This document shows, one piece after another, positions 50,212-60,502 of a DNA stretch of 64,000 nt. Within the stretch, counting starts at the first letter, position 1. Every line of letters starts with the position of its first letter. The DNA is from Alphaproteobacteria bacterium LSUCC0684 (GTDB taxonomy: Bacteria > Pseudomonadota > Alphaproteobacteria > Puniceispirillales > UBA1172): positions 2,389,001-2,453,000 of the forward strand of contig CP166130.1 in the NCBI GenBank assembly GCA_041228335.1, given 5' to 3'. The notes beneath the pieces are model-generated. The model was given only the letters and a program-made list of their open reading frames with translations, was not told where the DNA came from and ran no database searches. A program made the position numbers and the translations under genes.

Positions 50212-51750
50212 TCACTTCCGCAGCGTCAAGATTGATGATGCCATGGCCCAGAGCCCCATCCCCGCGAGCATCAGCCACCAGCACAGATCCCCATGGCGGC
50301 GGTAGAAGGTATCAAGCGATCCACTGACCACCACATCGCTGAACCCGGCCTGGCCAAACTCGATCCTGTCGGCGATCCGGCCATGACTGTCGATGCCGGC
50401 GCTGATCCCGGTATTTGCCACCCGGAGGACCGGCATGCCCAACTCGGCGGCACGCAATTGCGCCATCGCCAGATGCTGCCGCGGGCCGATGGTATCACCA
50501 AACCAGGCATCGTTGGTGATGGTCACCAGTATATCCGCACCTGTAGCCTTGACGGCCTGCCGCACCAGAGCCGGAAAGATGATCTCATAACAGATAAGTG
50601 GCGTCAGGATCACCTTGCCCTGACGGTCTTCTCGCGCGAGATCAAATCCCACCGGGCCTTTACCTGATGAAAAATCAACCGGGCCGGCAATGACCTCGAC
50701 AAAGGGCAGATATCCCCGGCCCGGGGCATATTCACCAAAGGGCACCAGATGGGTTTTATCATATCGTGCCAGCACATTCCCGCCGGGGGTGGTTAGCATG
50801 GTGGAATTGAAGAGTGTAACCTGATCACCTGCCATGAAGCTGAGCGCGCCGGTGATGATCGGCGTCACCCCGGCGGAAGATGCCGCAATGGCCCTTTGAA
50901 AGACATCTCCCTCACGTTCGATGATCCCGGCAAAGGCGGATTCCGGCCAGATGATCACGTCAGGCGTCGTGGAAGCCGCCTGCTGGGAGAGCATGGCAAG
51001 ACGGCCGAGATGTTCAGGCCTTCTGTCCTTAAGCCATTTCTCGTCCTGCGGAACATTTGGCTGAACAAGTCGCGCCACCATGCCGGAGGCATTGGTCTCG
51101 CTGGCCGGGGTTTCATGATGCATGATGCCAAGCCCGAGAAAGCCCAGCAGGATTGCCGCCGCCAGCCCTGCCGTCCATCTCCGTCGACACCAGATCAGGG
51201 CCGGGATCAGCGCGAAAAGAAACGCGAGAAGCGTTGCCCCCCATAATCCGGTGAAGGCAACAATACCCAGGATGCGCTCATCGACCAGCAGCACCATGCC
51301 CGGGGCATTCCAGGGAAACCCGCTCAGCACCGTGCCCCGCATGTATTCCATCAGGGAAAGGGTGGCGATAAGCGCGAGCAGGCGTGCAGGCTGATCCTGC
51401 TTGATTCGCCATGCCAGAAAAAACCCTGCGCCCCAGAACACCCCCAGCAGAAGCGGCAGACCCAGCGCGGCAAAGGGGATAAGAAACACATGCCCGCCGC
51501 CGGAAGTCACAAAAGCGACACTGACCCAGGAGAGCGAAAGCAGAAACCAGCCAAAGCCTGTCGCCCAGCCGATAAAAAACGCCTCACGCCCGCGCCGGGC
51601 CATCACCATGGCAAGAGCCGGGAGAGACAGGGCAAAGATCGCAAAGGTGAAATTCAGCGGCGGCAGGCTTGCGCTGGCCAGAATGCCCGAAAGCGTTGCC
51701 CAGAGAAGGCCCCAGCCAGGGGAGCGATCAGCCTTTGGCGGCCACGCCAT
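50212..51750 (-). CDS. lnt: Apolipoprotein N-acyltransferase
   Basis: A 512-residue inner-membrane enzyme that adds the third acyl chain to the N-terminal cysteine of lipoproteins. Several membrane spans lie in the first 200 residues, and the nitrilase-like periplasmic domain has the Glu-Lys-Cys triad elements WPESAFAG, KTHLVPFGEYAPGRGYLPF and PLICYEIIFP. I chose the ATG at 51750, overlapping corC by 23 nt; the longer frame upstream has no family similarity. The lipoprotein protease at 11412 would be among its substrates. Confidence 0.95.
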   Translation of the reverse strand: MAWPPKADRSPGWGLLWATLSGILASASLPPLNFTFAIFALSLPALAMVMARRGREAFFIGWATGFGWFLLSLSWVSVAFVTSGGGHVFLIPFAALGLPLLLGVFWGAGFFLAWRIKQDQPARLLALIATLSLMEYMRGTVLSGFPWNAPGMVLLVDERILGIVAFTGLWGATLLAFLFALIPALIWCRRRWTAGLAAAILLGFLGLGIMHHETPASETNASGMVARLVQPNVPQDEKWLKDRRPEHLGRLAMLSQQAASTTPDVIIWPESAFAGIIEREGDVFQRAIAASSAGVTPIITGALSFMAGDQVTLFNSTMLTTPGGNVLARYDKTHLVPFGEYAPGRGYLPFVEVIAGPVDFSSGKGPVGFDLAREDRQGKVILTPLICYEIIFPALVRQAVKATGADILVTITNDAWFGDTIGPRQHLAMAQLRAAELGMPVLRVANTGISAGIDSHGRIADRIEFGQAGFSDVVVSGSLDTFYRRHGDLCWWLMLAGMGLWAMASSILTLRK

Positions 51751-52612
51751 GCGTATCATCCGTTTCCGGCAAGGTGAACCGGTCCAGCCCGCAGATCCGC
51801 AACAGGCTGACATGGCGGGGGTTGCTTTCAAGGATTTCAAACTCGAGTCCGGCGGGATGGCGGATGATCTCCCCGCGCCCGGGCACCCGGCCAGCCAGAG
51901 AAATGACAAGCCCGCCAATCGTGTCGATTTCATCCCGGTCTTCATCGTCGAGAAGCGGGCCGGTGATCTCCTCAAGCGTGTCGATTTCAACCCGGGCTTC
52001 GGCCGTAGCCGACCCGTCGCCATTGATATCAAAGAGCGGTGTTGTGTCTTCATCATGCTCATCGTTGATTTCACCGACAATCTCTTCCACCAGATCCTCG
52101 ATAGTGATCAGCCCGTCGGTGCCGCCGTATTCATCAACAACCAGCGCCAGATGCAAGCGCTTGAGCCGCATTTCCTGCAAGAGATCAAGGGTGCGGATCG
52201 TTGGTGAGATATAGATCGGCTGGCGGAGCATGGAAGGAATATCCGGAGCCTTGTCTTCATGCATGCACCGCGCCACGTCCTTGATATGCAGGATCCCAAG
52301 CACGTTATCAAGGCTGCCCCGTGTCACCGGCACCCGGGAGTGATTGGCCTCGACAATCGTCTTGAAGATGTTTTCAATACCATCATCAATATCGACCGAG
52401 ACAATATCAGCCCGCGGCACCATAACATCAGTTGCCGTGATATCCCGCAAGCCGAGAATGTTCTTGAGCAGCATGCTTTCGTGGCTGTCAAAGGAAACCG
52501 TCTCACGGATCGATTCTTCCAGCAGTTCGGCAAGTTGTTCCCGTGCAAGCGCGGGCGGACTTCCAGGCAAGGATCTCAGCACCACGGATTTAAGTTTCTG
52601 GAACGTATTCAT
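51728..52612 (-). CDS. corC: CorC/HlyC-type CBS-domain protein
   Basis: A 294-residue cytosolic protein of the CorC branch, with no membrane domain. Two CBS domains (VMVPRADIVSVDIDDGI, then LRQPIYISPTIRTLDLLQEM and LVVDEYGGTDGLITIEDLVEEIVGEI) are followed by a C-terminal transporter-associated CorC/HlyC domain. It is probably involved in magnesium/cobalt efflux or nucleotide sensing. Its position between ybeY and lnt matches E. coli ybeX (corC). Its start overlaps the ybeY stop as ATGA. Confidence 0.9.
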   Translation of the reverse strand: MNTFQKLKSVVLRSLPGSPPALAREQLAELLEESIRETVSFDSHESMLLKNILGLRDITATDVMVPRADIVSVDIDDGIENIFKTIVEANHSRVPVTRGSLDNVLGILHIKDVARCMHEDKAPDIPSMLRQPIYISPTIRTLDLLQEMRLKRLHLALVVDEYGGTDGLITIEDLVEEIVGEINDEHDEDTTPLFDINGDGSATAEARVEIDTLEEITGPLLDDEDRDEIDTIGGLVISLAGRVPGRGEIIRHPAGLEFEILESNPRHVSLLRICGLDRFTLPETDDTHGVAAKG

Positions 52613-53157
52613 GCTTCGGTTTTCTCATCTTGGGAATAAGGATTGGGGATGCCCTGCCGGGCCAGGATGGCCACTTCATGCCCTTCCATGATGGCAGCTT
52701 CGCTTTCATCTTCATGATCATGGCCGATCAGATGCAGAACGCCATGAACGATGAGATGAAGGCAGTGATGTTCCATGGAAATGCCATAACTCATGGCTTC
52801 GCGTTCCATCACCCCCCAGGCCATGGCGATATCGCCGAGATAGATGTCGTCGTGATCAGGAAAAGACAGAACATTCGTCGGCCCGCTCTTGCCGCGATGA
52901 TCCGCGTTGAGCGTCGCCAGCATCGCATCATCCGTGAGCAGTATGGTCATTTCAGCCCGGGTAATCCCGGCGGTTGCCAGGGCATCTCGAATGGCCGTTG
53001 CCGCTGTCTTCTGAAAAGACGGGCTCAACAGATCCGTCCATGCAGGCTCCGCGCAGATGAACTCTGCCGCAAGCCCAAGCTCATCCTCGATCAGGTAAAC
53101 CGGACTCTCAGGTTCTTCCGGGGGGGTGTCCAGATCTGGTGAAGTGAAAGGTGTCAT
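52609..53157 (-). CDS. ybeY: Endoribonuclease YbeY
   Basis: A 182-residue zinc-dependent RNase involved in 16S rRNA 3' maturation and ribosome quality control. The metal motif H-x3-H-x5-H is present in HGVLHLIGHDHED, with VLSFPDHDDIYLGDIAM before it. It overlaps both corC and ybeZ as ATGA, forming the ybeZ-ybeY-corC-lnt cluster. An unusual N-terminal extension of about 40 acidic residues precedes the usual core. Confidence 0.93.
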   Translation of the reverse strand: MTPFTSPDLDTPPEEPESPVYLIEDELGLAAEFICAEPAWTDLLSPSFQKTAATAIRDALATAGITRAEMTILLTDDAMLATLNADHRGKSGPTNVLSFPDHDDIYLGDIAMAWGVMEREAMSYGISMEHHCLHLIVHGVLHLIGHDHEDESEAAIMEGHEVAILARQGIPNPYSQDEKTEA

Positions 53158-54137
53158 GCCTTGGTATCACGTGTTTCGTATGCGTTCAGGATGCGGGCGA
53201 CCACCGGATGACGCACCACATCAGTGCCTTTCAGGCGGATGATCCCGATCCCTTCAATATTGTCTAGGATTGAGACCGCATCTTCAAGTCCGGATTTCTG
53301 TCCGGATGGCAGATCCACCTGGCTGAGATCTCCCGTGATGACCATGCGCGAATCATCACCAAGGCGGGTAAGCACCATTTTCATCTGCACGGGAGTTGTG
53401 TTCTGCGCTTCATCGATAATTACATAGGACTGGGCGAGCGTACGTCCGCGCATGAAAGCCAGTGGCGCGATTTCGATCTGCCCTGAAGCCAGCATTCGAT
53501 CAATTTTTTCCGATGGGATCATATCGTAAAGCGCATCATAGAGAGGCCGGAGATACGGATCGACCTTCTCTTTCATGTCTCCGGGAAGGAAGCCCAGCCT
53601 CTCTCCTGCCTCGACCGCCGGACGAGACAGCACAATCCGCTCCACCTGCCGTGATTTAAGCGCCGCCACCGCCTTGGCTACGGCAAGATAGGTCTTGCCC
53701 GTCCCCGCCGGTCCGATGCCGAAGACAACATCATGCCGGGCCAGCGCATCCATATATGTCTTCTGGCCCGCGGATTTGGCCGTCACGGACTTGCGCCAGG
53801 TTTCGATTGCACCTGCGCCATTGGCAAAGGCCGCAATATCCGGCTTGCCGTCACCCTTGGCCCAGCGCAGGGCATCCTTCACGATAGCAGGCGACAGATC
53901 TCGCTGCGGGTCACGATCATTGGCAATGCGCTGATAGAGAGCCTCAATCGTATCCTTGGCCGTGACCGCGTTATCCTGGCTGCCGGTGATCTGGATGATA
54001 TTGCCGAAACTGTCGAGACTGACATCCAGCGCCTGTTCGATCTGCGCAAGATTGCTGTTGTGATGTCCATAGAGAAGAGGAAGGAATTCGTTGTTGTCGA
54101 ATTCGATTTTGATGCTGTGGCTTTTTTTCTGCCTCAC
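53154..54137 (-). CDS. ybeZ: PhoH-like ATPase YbeZ
   Basis: A 327-residue PhoH-family NTPase. An N-terminal KH-like segment (about 20-75) precedes the ATPase core with Walker [17 protein letters not shown], Walker [12 protein letters not shown] and the motif [18 protein letters not shown]. It is a functional partner of YbeY in RNA metabolism. ATGA overlaps join it to ybeY and miaB. Confidence 0.94.
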   Translation of the reverse strand: MRQKKSHSIKIEFDNNEFLPLLYGHHNSNLAQIEQALDVSLDSFGNIIQITGSQDNAVTAKDTIEALYQRIANDRDPQRDLSPAIVKDALRWAKGDGKPDIAAFANGAGAIETWRKSVTAKSAGQKTYMDALARHDVVFGIGPAGTGKTYLAVAKAVAALKSRQVERIVLSRPAVEAGERLGFLPGDMKEKVDPYLRPLYDALYDMIPSEKIDRMLASGQIEIAPLAFMRGRTLAQSYVIIDEAQNTTPVQMKMVLTRLGDDSRMVITGDLSQVDLPSGQKSGLEDAVSILDNIEGIGIIRLKGTDVVRHPVVARILNAYETRDTKA

Positions 54138-55498
54138 GCTGATTTCATCTCCGCTCGGGTTGTTGTCGCCGGCTCACCGGCAAGACTGTTCTGATGTGCA
54201 TCCACAATTCTAAAAGGGATTATAGCACCAATTTCACCAGATGTGGCAGGGAAATGCACCGCCTGCATCCAGGGGCTTCGTCCGGCTTTCTGTCCGTCGC
54301 GGCTCGCCGGACGTTCGATGAGCACATCCATCACTGTCCCCAGTTTGCCCATGTTGAAAGCCAGTTGCTGGGCAGAGAGCAACTGTTGCAGGCTCGCCAG
54401 CCGTTCGGTCTTGACGTTTTCTTCGATCTGGTTGCTATCCATCGACGCCGGCGTGCCCGGGCGCGGCGAGTATTTAAAAGAATATGCCGAAGCATAGCCA
54501 ATCTCTGCAATGAGGTTGATCGTATCGGCAAAATCGCGATCCGTCTCCCCCGGAAAGCCGACGATGAAATCACCGCTAAGGGCCATATCCGGGCAGACAT
54601 CCCTCAGGCGGTCAATGATCCGCCGGTAGTCATCACGGGTATGGTGGCGGTTCATCGCCGCCAGAATCCGGTCAGATCCCGACTGAACCGGAAGATGCAG
54701 ATACGGCATCAGTTGCGGGATTTCGGCATGGGCGTGGATCAGGTCATCATCCATGTCACGAGGGTGCGAGGTGGTATAGCGGAGTCTCTTCAACCCGTCG
54801 ATTTCCGCCAGTGCATGAAGCAGGCGGGCAAAGTTCCACTCACCGCCCTGGGGTGCCTGTCCTCGCCAGGCATTCACGTTCTGGCCGAGAAGGGTGAGTT
54901 CGACACTACCGCCTTCAACAAGGCGGCGGGCCTCTTCAAGGATGCTGGCAGCAGGCCGCGAATATTCCGCCCCCCGGGTATAGGGAACAACACAGAACGT
55001 ACAGAACTTGTCGCAACCTTCCTGAATTGAAAGAAATGCCGCCGGTCCACGCGGCGTATGTTCTTCGGGGAGAAAATCAAATTTGTCCTCAACCGGGAAA
55101 TCGGTGTCGATCAGGGCGTTGCGCGCCGCCGGATCAAGTGCCGTCACCAGCGCGGGCAGGCGATGATAGGCCTGTGGGCCGACCACCACGTCAACCCAGG
55201 GCGCCCGGCGGCTGATCTCCTGACCTTCGGCCTGGGCAACGCATCCCGCAACCGCGATCGTGGCCTCCTGGCCCTGATCACGCCTCATCTCTTTCCACTT
55301 CCGGAGGCGGCCAAGTTCGGAGAAGACTTTCTCCGACGCCTTCTCACGGATATGACAGGTGTTGAGGATCACCATGTCGGCATCCTCCGCATCCGTCGAT
55401 GGCCGGTAGCCAAGCGGCGCCAGCACATCCGCCATACGATCGGAATCGTACACATTCATCTGGCAGCCATATGTCTTGATGAAGAGTTTTTTGGTCAT
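54134..55498 (-). CDS. miaB: tRNA-2-methylthio-N6-isopentenyladenosine synthase MiaB
   Basis: A 454-residue radical-SAM methylthiotransferase that thiomethylates i6A37 of tRNA. The N-terminal auxiliary Fe-S cluster cysteines are C12, C48 and C86 (YGCQMN, LNTCHI, AGCVAQ); the radical-SAM CxxxCxxC is C162, C166, C169 (GCDKFCTFC). A C-terminal TRAM domain follows (about 380-440). It is upstream of ybeZ with an ATGA overlap. Confidence 0.97.
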   Translation of the reverse strand: MTKKLFIKTYGCQMNVYDSDRMADVLAPLGYRPSTDAEDADMVILNTCHIREKASEKVFSELGRLRKWKEMRRDQGQEATIAVAGCVAQAEGQEISRRAPWVDVVVGPQAYHRLPALVTALDPAARNALIDTDFPVEDKFDFLPEEHTPRGPAAFLSIQEGCDKFCTFCVVPYTRGAEYSRPAASILEEARRLVEGGSVELTLLGQNVNAWRGQAPQGGEWNFARLLHALAEIDGLKRLRYTTSHPRDMDDDLIHAHAEIPQLMPYLHLPVQSGSDRILAAMNRHHTRDDYRRIIDRLRDVCPDMALSGDFIVGFPGETDRDFADTINLIAEIGYASAYSFKYSPRPGTPASMDSNQIEENVKTERLASLQQLLSAQQLAFNMGKLGTVMDVLIERPASRDGQKAGRSPWMQAVHFPATSGEIGAIIPFRIVDAHQNSLAGEPATTTRAEMKSA

Positions 55499-55507
55499 GC
55501 CTATCCC

Positions 55508-55942
55508 TTAATCGTCGCCCCCGGGGGTGTCAAGCCGCATCAGGATTGCGTCAACTCTTTCACCCTGCCGCGCGTAATACCCCCGCCGTCTGCCGATTTC
55601 GTGAAATCCGGCCCGGTGGTAAAGCACCAGCGCCGCGGTATTGTCCGCCGCCACTTCAAGACTTGCGCCGCGGCGGCAGTAAAGATTGAGATACCGCTCA
55701 AGAAGGGCTCTGCCTACGCCCTGCCGCCTTTGCGCAGGGTCAACCGTGATCTGGATGACATCTCCTTCACCCTCAACCACCCATCCGATAATGAACCCGG
55801 CAGGGCCAGTGCCAACCTCGGCCATCACGCCTTTAAGATTAGGTTTTTCCAGCAGCGCCTGCGCCTGGGCAAAGGACATACCAGCATCAATCCCTGCAAT
55901 CAACACGGCGTCATCCGGAACAAGCGGCCGCAGAACCGTCAT
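55508..55942 (-). CDS. rimI: GNAT acetyltransferase RimI
   Basis: A 144-residue GNAT-fold N-acetyltransferase. The acetyl-CoA motif is RRQGVGRALLERYL, with LEVAADNTAALVLYHRAGF and the RRGYYARQGERVDAILM tail typical of RimI, which acetylates the N-terminus of ribosomal protein S18. Position next to tsaB, with an ATGA overlap, is the conserved tsaB-rimI pairing. Another GNAT substrate remains possible. Confidence 0.88.
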   Translation of the reverse strand: MTVLRPLVPDDAVLIAGIDAGMSFAQAQALLEKPNLKGVMAEVGTGPAGFIIGWVVEGEGDVIQITVDPAQRRQGVGRALLERYLNLYCRRGASLEVAADNTAALVLYHRAGFHEIGRRRGYYARQGERVDAILMRLDTPGGDD

Positions 55943-56673
55943 CCCTTTTTCTCTTCCTTCGCTGCCCCGGTCGACGGGCCAAGAATAGGCGGCGCAAGAT
56001 AGAGCGGCTCAAGCGGCAGATCACTCGGCAACACATCGGCCATGAGAGCAAAACTCTTCAGAAGATGGGTGGCATGGGCCTCGGAAGGAGGTGAGACCGA
56101 CGCCGCCACGCCAATCGCCTCAAGCCGTGATGCCAGTTCCGCCGCCCCATGCCCGATGATGATCCAGTCCTTGGCTGCAGCGGCCAGATGGGTTGTGGCG
56201 GCGTCGACCGAAAGATCGGCAATCGGCCCCAATGATGCACCATCCGGTGTGAACCCTGCCACGAACAGAGATCGGCGGCGGGTATCGCCGAGGGCGGCAA
56301 CATGCCTTCTGCCATCACGGCCAGATACGGCCAGTGAAGCAAGTGAACCAAGCCCGTAGCCGGGAATGCCGAGAGCAAGGGCAAGGCCTTTCGCCGCCGC
56401 GAGGGCAACGCGAATGCCTGTAAAGGACCCGGGGCCACGCCCCGCGAGCACGGCATCGAGTTCCCGCCGCTCAACCCCTGCCGCGCCGAGCGCCTCTGCT
56501 GCCAAGGGCAAAAGCCAGGCCACATGGCCGTGATCGGCGGCATGTTCCGCCATGGCCAGCACATCACCATCACGCATCACCGCCGCCGAAGCCAGACCGG
56601 CGCTGCATTCCAGTGCCAGAACGGTGGCTTCCTCCGGTGCCTTTTTCAGCCTGCGTGTTCTGATGCTGGACAT
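55939..56673 (-). CDS. tsaB: tRNA threonylcarbamoyladenosine complex subunit TsaB
   Basis: A 244-residue ASKHA-fold protein that scaffolds TsaD and TsaE in making t6A37. The N-terminal VLALECSAGLASAAVM, AVLAGRGPGSFTGIRVALAAAKGLALALGIP and LGSLASLA segments match TsaB. About 15 extra residues, rich in Arg and Lys, precede the usual N-terminus. It heads the leftward tsaB-rimI run and is divergent from the polysaccharide deacetylase gene. Confidence 0.92.
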   Translation of the reverse strand: MSSIRTRRLKKAPEEATVLALECSAGLASAAVMRDGDVLAMAEHAADHGHVAWLLPLAAEALGAAGVERRELDAVLAGRGPGSFTGIRVALAAAKGLALALGIPGYGLGSLASLAVSGRDGRRHVAALGDTRRRSLFVAGFTPDGASLGPIADLSVDAATTHLAAAAKDWIIIGHGAAELASRLEAIGVAASVSPPSEAHATHLLKSFALMADVLPSDLPLEPLYLAPPILGPSTGAAKEEKKG

Positions 56674-56744
56674 CTTTACCTAATGCTCAATTGCCTTGAT
56701 CCTCAGAGTACTGGTATAACCAACATTGTTGAACAGGGGAATGA

Positions 56745-57764
56745 GTGATGATGTTCTGCTGGAGAATTCTGTTATCGTTGGTTTTTCTTTCGGTCAGTGT
56801 GGCAAAGGCGGCGGATCACGCCTCGGTCATCATGTATCACCGTTTCGGCGAGACTGATCTGCCATCAACCAATACCACTCTGGACCAGCTGGACGCGCAT
56901 CTCGAAGAACTGGCTTCGGGCGGTTATACCGTTATGCCGCTGGTCGAAATCACCCAGCGCATCCTTGCCGGGGAATCTCTGCCGGATCGAGCCGTTGCCA
57001 TCACCGTCGATGATGCGTTCCTGTCCTTTTACAAGGAAGCCTTTCCGCGGCTTCAGCGCTATGGTTTTCCTGTCACTGTCTTTGTGGCGACAAATGCGAT
57101 CGATCGCGGGCTCAAAGGTTATGCCAGTTGGGACCAGCTCCGCGAAATGCAGGCCGCCGGTGTGCATTTTGGCAGCCAGTCACATACCCATCCACATATG
57201 CACATGATCGATCTTGAGGCCGCACGCCAGGAAATTGAAATTTCGAATTCAAGATTTCTCGAAGAACTGGGTCTTCGGCCGCAGCTCTTTGCCTATCCAT
57301 ATGGGGAATACACCCCCGAAGTCCGGGACCTGATCAAATCGATGGGTTTTCTGGCGGCGTTTGGCCAGCATTCCGGGATCATGCACATTACCAGCAACCC
57401 CTATGAATTTCCCCGCTTTGCATTTAACGAGGATTATGGCGATTTAAAGCGGCTCAAACTTGCGCTCAATGCCCTGCCTATCCCTGTATCGGACATGACC
57501 CCTTCCAGCATGGTGCTTGAGACAAATCCCCCGCTAAGCGGCTTTACGGTCGCAGAAGGAATTGAACCACTCAGTCGCTTGTCCTGTTTTGCATCCCTGA
57601 TGGGCAAGGTGAAGACCATTGTTCTTGGCCGGCGCATCGAAATACGCCTCAACGGGCCGATTACCGGCAATCGCGGCCGCATCAACTGCACCATGCCTTA
57701 TGTGGAAAACGGCAAGGACACCGGACGCTGGCGCTGGCTTGGCCGGCAGTTTCTGCCCAAGTAA
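56745..57764 (+). CDS. Exported polysaccharide deacetylase family protein
   Basis: A 339-residue protein with a signal peptide (cleavage plausible after AKA). The NodB-type domain (about 25-240) has VIMYHRFGE, AITVDDAFLSFY with the catalytic and metal aspartates, SQSHTHPHMH and the FAYPYGEY motif, an arrangement similar to PgaB-type deacetylases. A C-terminal region of about 100 residues has no motif I recognise. It probably removes acetyl groups from an extracellular polysaccharide or peptidoglycan. Its stop abuts the stop of the convergent Bax-like gene with no gap. Confidence 0.88.
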   Translation: MMMFCWRILLSLVFLSVSVAKAADHASVIMYHRFGETDLPSTNTTLDQLDAHLEELASGGYTVMPLVEITQRILAGESLPDRAVAITVDDAFLSFYKEAFPRLQRYGFPVTVFVATNAIDRGLKGYASWDQLREMQAAGVHFGSQSHTHPHMHMIDLEAARQEIEISNSRFLEELGLRPQLFAYPYGEYTPEVRDLIKSMGFLAAFGQHSGIMHITSNPYEFPRFAFNEDYGDLKRLKLALNALPIPVSDMTPSSMVLETNPPLSGFTVAEGIEPLSRLSCFASLMGKVKTIVLGRRIEIRLNGPITGNRGRINCTMPYVENGKDTGRWRWLGRQFLPK

Positions 57765-58781
57765 TCACTCTTCCTCAAGAACGGCGTGATCGTAAATCCA
57801 GAGATCATTGCTGGCGATAATCGTCCGCAGCATGTCGATATATTGATCCCCCTCCTCGGAATAGGGATGCAGGCTCGCTACAAGTTCGTTGATTTCCTCC
57901 GCCGTTGGCGGGGTGCTGAGCTCAAGGCGTTTGCGGCGGAAATCCACATAGGCATAATGGGTGTTCAGGTTGTGGATATAGGCACGAGTGGAATCAAAGA
58001 GACTGGAAAAAGACCTGACCACCGCATTTTCGTATCTTGGCTCCTGCGGCTGGATGCCGGCATCAAGCGACCAGGCCCACTGGCCAAAAAGCGCATTGCC
58101 TTCGGCAACAAACCGTGACGTGCCCCAGCCGGATTCCACCGCCGCCTGGGCAAGGGCAAGAGAAACCGGGACCGTATTCACCCGCACGGCAAGGGCACGG
58201 GAAATCGTTTCCATATCCTCACCGGATGTATCAATTCCGTAGAGCTCCGCCCATTGATAGAGCCGGTCCATGTCGTTTTCAGCAATTGTCTTGCGGATCA
58301 GTTTCTGCCTCTGCCTTATTTCTTCGTTTGCCCTTAGGAGCAGGGGCAGCATATAGGCGATGAACTGATCCTTACGCTGATCAGTCCCAAGCGACGTCAG
58401 ATCTGGCAGTGTCTGCAGATAAACCCGGGCAACTCGTATCCCGGGTTCGGGCATCGGTGCTATCTCCGTTGTCCCGGCGGATGGAGGTTTTGTCTGCGCC
58501 AGAGACGGATTTTTATCGGGAAGGTGAAAATCCTTGTTTGGACTGGCCCAGCGCAATTCCGGTATCGGGGCAAGCATGTCTTCAAGCTGCGCGCGGCGAT
58601 CCGCAGAAGACGTATTTTCCGATATCGATGGCAGATTGTTCAGCGCCAATTTGCTGGCGCCGCCATGAAATTCCGGCGGCTTGAGGCCAATGACGCCAAT
58701 CATCAGAAACTTGAGCGCGACAAGCCCAACGGAAGACAGGACAAGAATTCGCTGAAGATCAACATTTGGATGAGGTGCCAT
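57765..58781 (-). CDS. Membrane-anchored Bax/FlgJ-type glucosaminidase
   Basis: A 338-residue protein with one N-terminal membrane segment (about 12-32) and a glucosaminidase domain (about 190-330). The catalytic glutamate lies in ALAQAAVESGWGTSRF, with GNALFGQWAW and RSFSSLFDSTRAYIHNLNTHYAY following; this is the Bax-like branch. The linker of about 130 residues is proline-rich. It likely cuts peptidoglycan glycan strands or related bonds at the outer face of the inner membrane. It converges on the deacetylase gene and is followed upstream by an nfu-type gene 19 nt away. Confidence 0.87.
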   Translation of the reverse strand: MAPHPNVDLQRILVLSSVGLVALKFLMIGVIGLKPPEFHGGASKLALNNLPSISENTSSADRRAQLEDMLAPIPELRWASPNKDFHLPDKNPSLAQTKPPSAGTTEIAPMPEPGIRVARVYLQTLPDLTSLGTDQRKDQFIAYMLPLLLRANEEIRQRQKLIRKTIAENDMDRLYQWAELYGIDTSGEDMETISRALAVRVNTVPVSLALAQAAVESGWGTSRFVAEGNALFGQWAWSLDAGIQPQEPRYENAVVRSFSSLFDSTRAYIHNLNTHYAYVDFRRKRLELSTPPTAEEINELVASLHPYSEEGDQYIDMLRTIIASNDLWIYDHAVLEEE

Positions 58782-58800
58782 CTGAGATCAGATCCATCCT

Positions 58801-59349
58801 TCAGCCGTTGTCGGCGCGCACTTCCTGTACCTCGGGAATATAGTGACGAAGCATGTTTTCAATGCCCATCTTAAGCGTGGCGGTAGAACTGGGGCAGCCC
58901 TGGCAGGCTCCGCGCATATAGAGCGTAACGACACCTTCATCGAAGGATTTGAAAACGATATCTCCACCATCCATGGCCACGGCTGGACGCACCCGCGTAT
59001 CCAGAAGGTGCTTGATCTGCTTGACGGTTTCATCATCGTCGCTGTCGTCGTCCAGATCATCTTCGGCTTCGATCACCGGCAGACCGCTGGCGTAATGCTC
59101 CATGATCGCCGCCAGAACACCAGGCTTGATCGTAAACCATTCGCGGCTGTCATCTTTCGTGATGGAAACAAAATCACTGCCAAGAAAGACGCCCGTTACG
59201 CCGTCAACACCAAAGAGCCGGCGGCCAAGAGGCGAATTGGCGGCATCATCCACGGACTCAAAATGAGCCGTGCCCTTTTCCATCACATTCAGGCCCGGGA
59301 TGAATTTGAGTGTTGCTGGATTCGGGGTGTCTTCTGTCTGAATAAACAT
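58801..59349 (-). CDS. NifU-like Fe-S cluster scaffold (Nfu type)
   Basis: A 182-residue scaffold with an N-terminal Nfu domain (MFIQTEDTPNPATLKFIPG) and a C-terminal NifU domain containing the cluster-ligating CxxC in MRGACQGCPSST. It delivers Fe-S clusters to recipient proteins. I chose the ATG at 59349 because family similarity begins exactly there; a longer frame exists. It follows trpS by 84 nt. Confidence 0.94.
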   Translation of the reverse strand: MFIQTEDTPNPATLKFIPGLNVMEKGTAHFESVDDAANSPLGRRLFGVDGVTGVFLGSDFVSITKDDSREWFTIKPGVLAAIMEHYASGLPVIEAEDDLDDDSDDDETVKQIKHLLDTRVRPAVAMDGGDIVFKSFDEGVVTLYMRGACQGCPSSTATLKMGIENMLRHYIPEVQEVRADNG

Positions 59350-59433
59350 CTCGTAACTCCAGATTACCTTCAGCCTTAATATAAGGCCAGTCCCGGGTGA
59401 ATACAACTGCAGGAAGGGAGTTTTTGAACGATT

Positions 59434-60444
59434 CTAACCAAGACTTTTGCCAAGCAACCCTGTAAGACGGCGGATTTCTGCCATGATCGGCGCCGAAATT
59501 GCATGGGCACGTTCAGCCCCATCCGCAAGAATCCGGTCGATATGATCGGGATCATCCATAAGGGCCTGCATCCGGCTGGTAATTGGCGCAAGCTGACTGA
59601 TGGCAAGATCGGCAAGAGCTGGCTTGAACACGCCAAACCCCTGGCCGCCAAACTCGGCCAGCACATCCGCTTCATCCCGATTGGACAAGGCAGCATAAAT
59701 GGAAACGAGATTCTGGGCTTCCGGACGTGCCGCAAGCCCTTCGGCTTCTGATGGCAAAGGTTCAGGATCGGTCTTTGCCTTGCGGATCTTCGCCATGATC
59801 GCATCCGCATCGTCAAGCAGCGTGATCCGGGAATAATCCGAGGGATCCGACTTGCTCATTTTTGAGCTGCCATCCCTGAGACTCATCACCCGTGTAGCGG
59901 CGCCGAGAATCTGCGGCTCCGGAAGCGGGAAGAACTCCTCACCGAACATGGCATTGAAGGCCTGGGCGATATCCCGGGTCAGCTCGAGATGCTGTTTCTG
60001 GTCATCGCCAACCGGTACATGCGTTGCTCTATAGGCCAGAATATCCGCCGCCATCAGGGTCGGGTAGGCATAAAGTCCCACCGTGGCGTTTTCCCTGTTC
60101 TTGCCTGCCTTTTCCTTGAACTGTGTCATCCGGTTGAGCCAGCCGAGCCGCGCGACGCAATTGAAGATCCAGGCCAGTTCCGCATGCTGCGGCACGCAAG
60201 ACTGATTGAAGAGAACAGATTTTTCGGCATCGATGCCAGCCGCCAGCAGGGCAGCGGTAACTTCCCTTGTATTTGCCGTCAGGACAGCGGGATCCTGCGG
60301 AACGGTGATCGCATGCAGATCAACAACGCAGTAAATGCATTCCGAATCTTCCTGCAGGCTGACCCAGTTCCGGATCGCCCCGAGATAGTTGCCAAGATGC
60401 AGATTGCCTGTTGGCTGAACGCCGGAAAAAATTCTTCTCACCAT
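59434..60444 (-). CDS. trpS: Tryptophanyl-tRNA synthetase
   Basis: A 336-residue class-I aminoacyl-tRNA synthetase. The HIGH-equivalent motif lies in [16 protein letters not shown] and the KMSKS loop is present as [24 protein letters not shown] and [17 protein letters not shown] match the TrpS active site. It is 58 nt downstream of murJ on the same strand. Confidence 0.97.
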   Translation of the reverse strand: MVRRIFSGVQPTGNLHLGNYLGAIRNWVSLQEDSECIYCVVDLHAITVPQDPAVLTANTREVTAALLAAGIDAEKSVLFNQSCVPQHAELAWIFNCVARLGWLNRMTQFKEKAGKNRENATVGLYAYPTLMAADILAYRATHVPVGDDQKQHLELTRDIAQAFNAMFGEEFFPLPEPQILGAATRVMSLRDGSSKMSKSDPSDYSRITLLDDADAIMAKIRKAKTDPEPLPSEAEGLAARPEAQNLVSIYAALSNRDEADVLAEFGGQGFGVFKPALADLAISQLAPITSRMQALMDDPDHIDRILADGAERAHAISAPIMAEIRRLTGLLGKSLG

Positions 60445-60502
60445 GGAATGATGCCACCCTCTTTTTCACGTCCTGTCTTTATTCCCTGCCCGGGGCGGCG
60501 GG

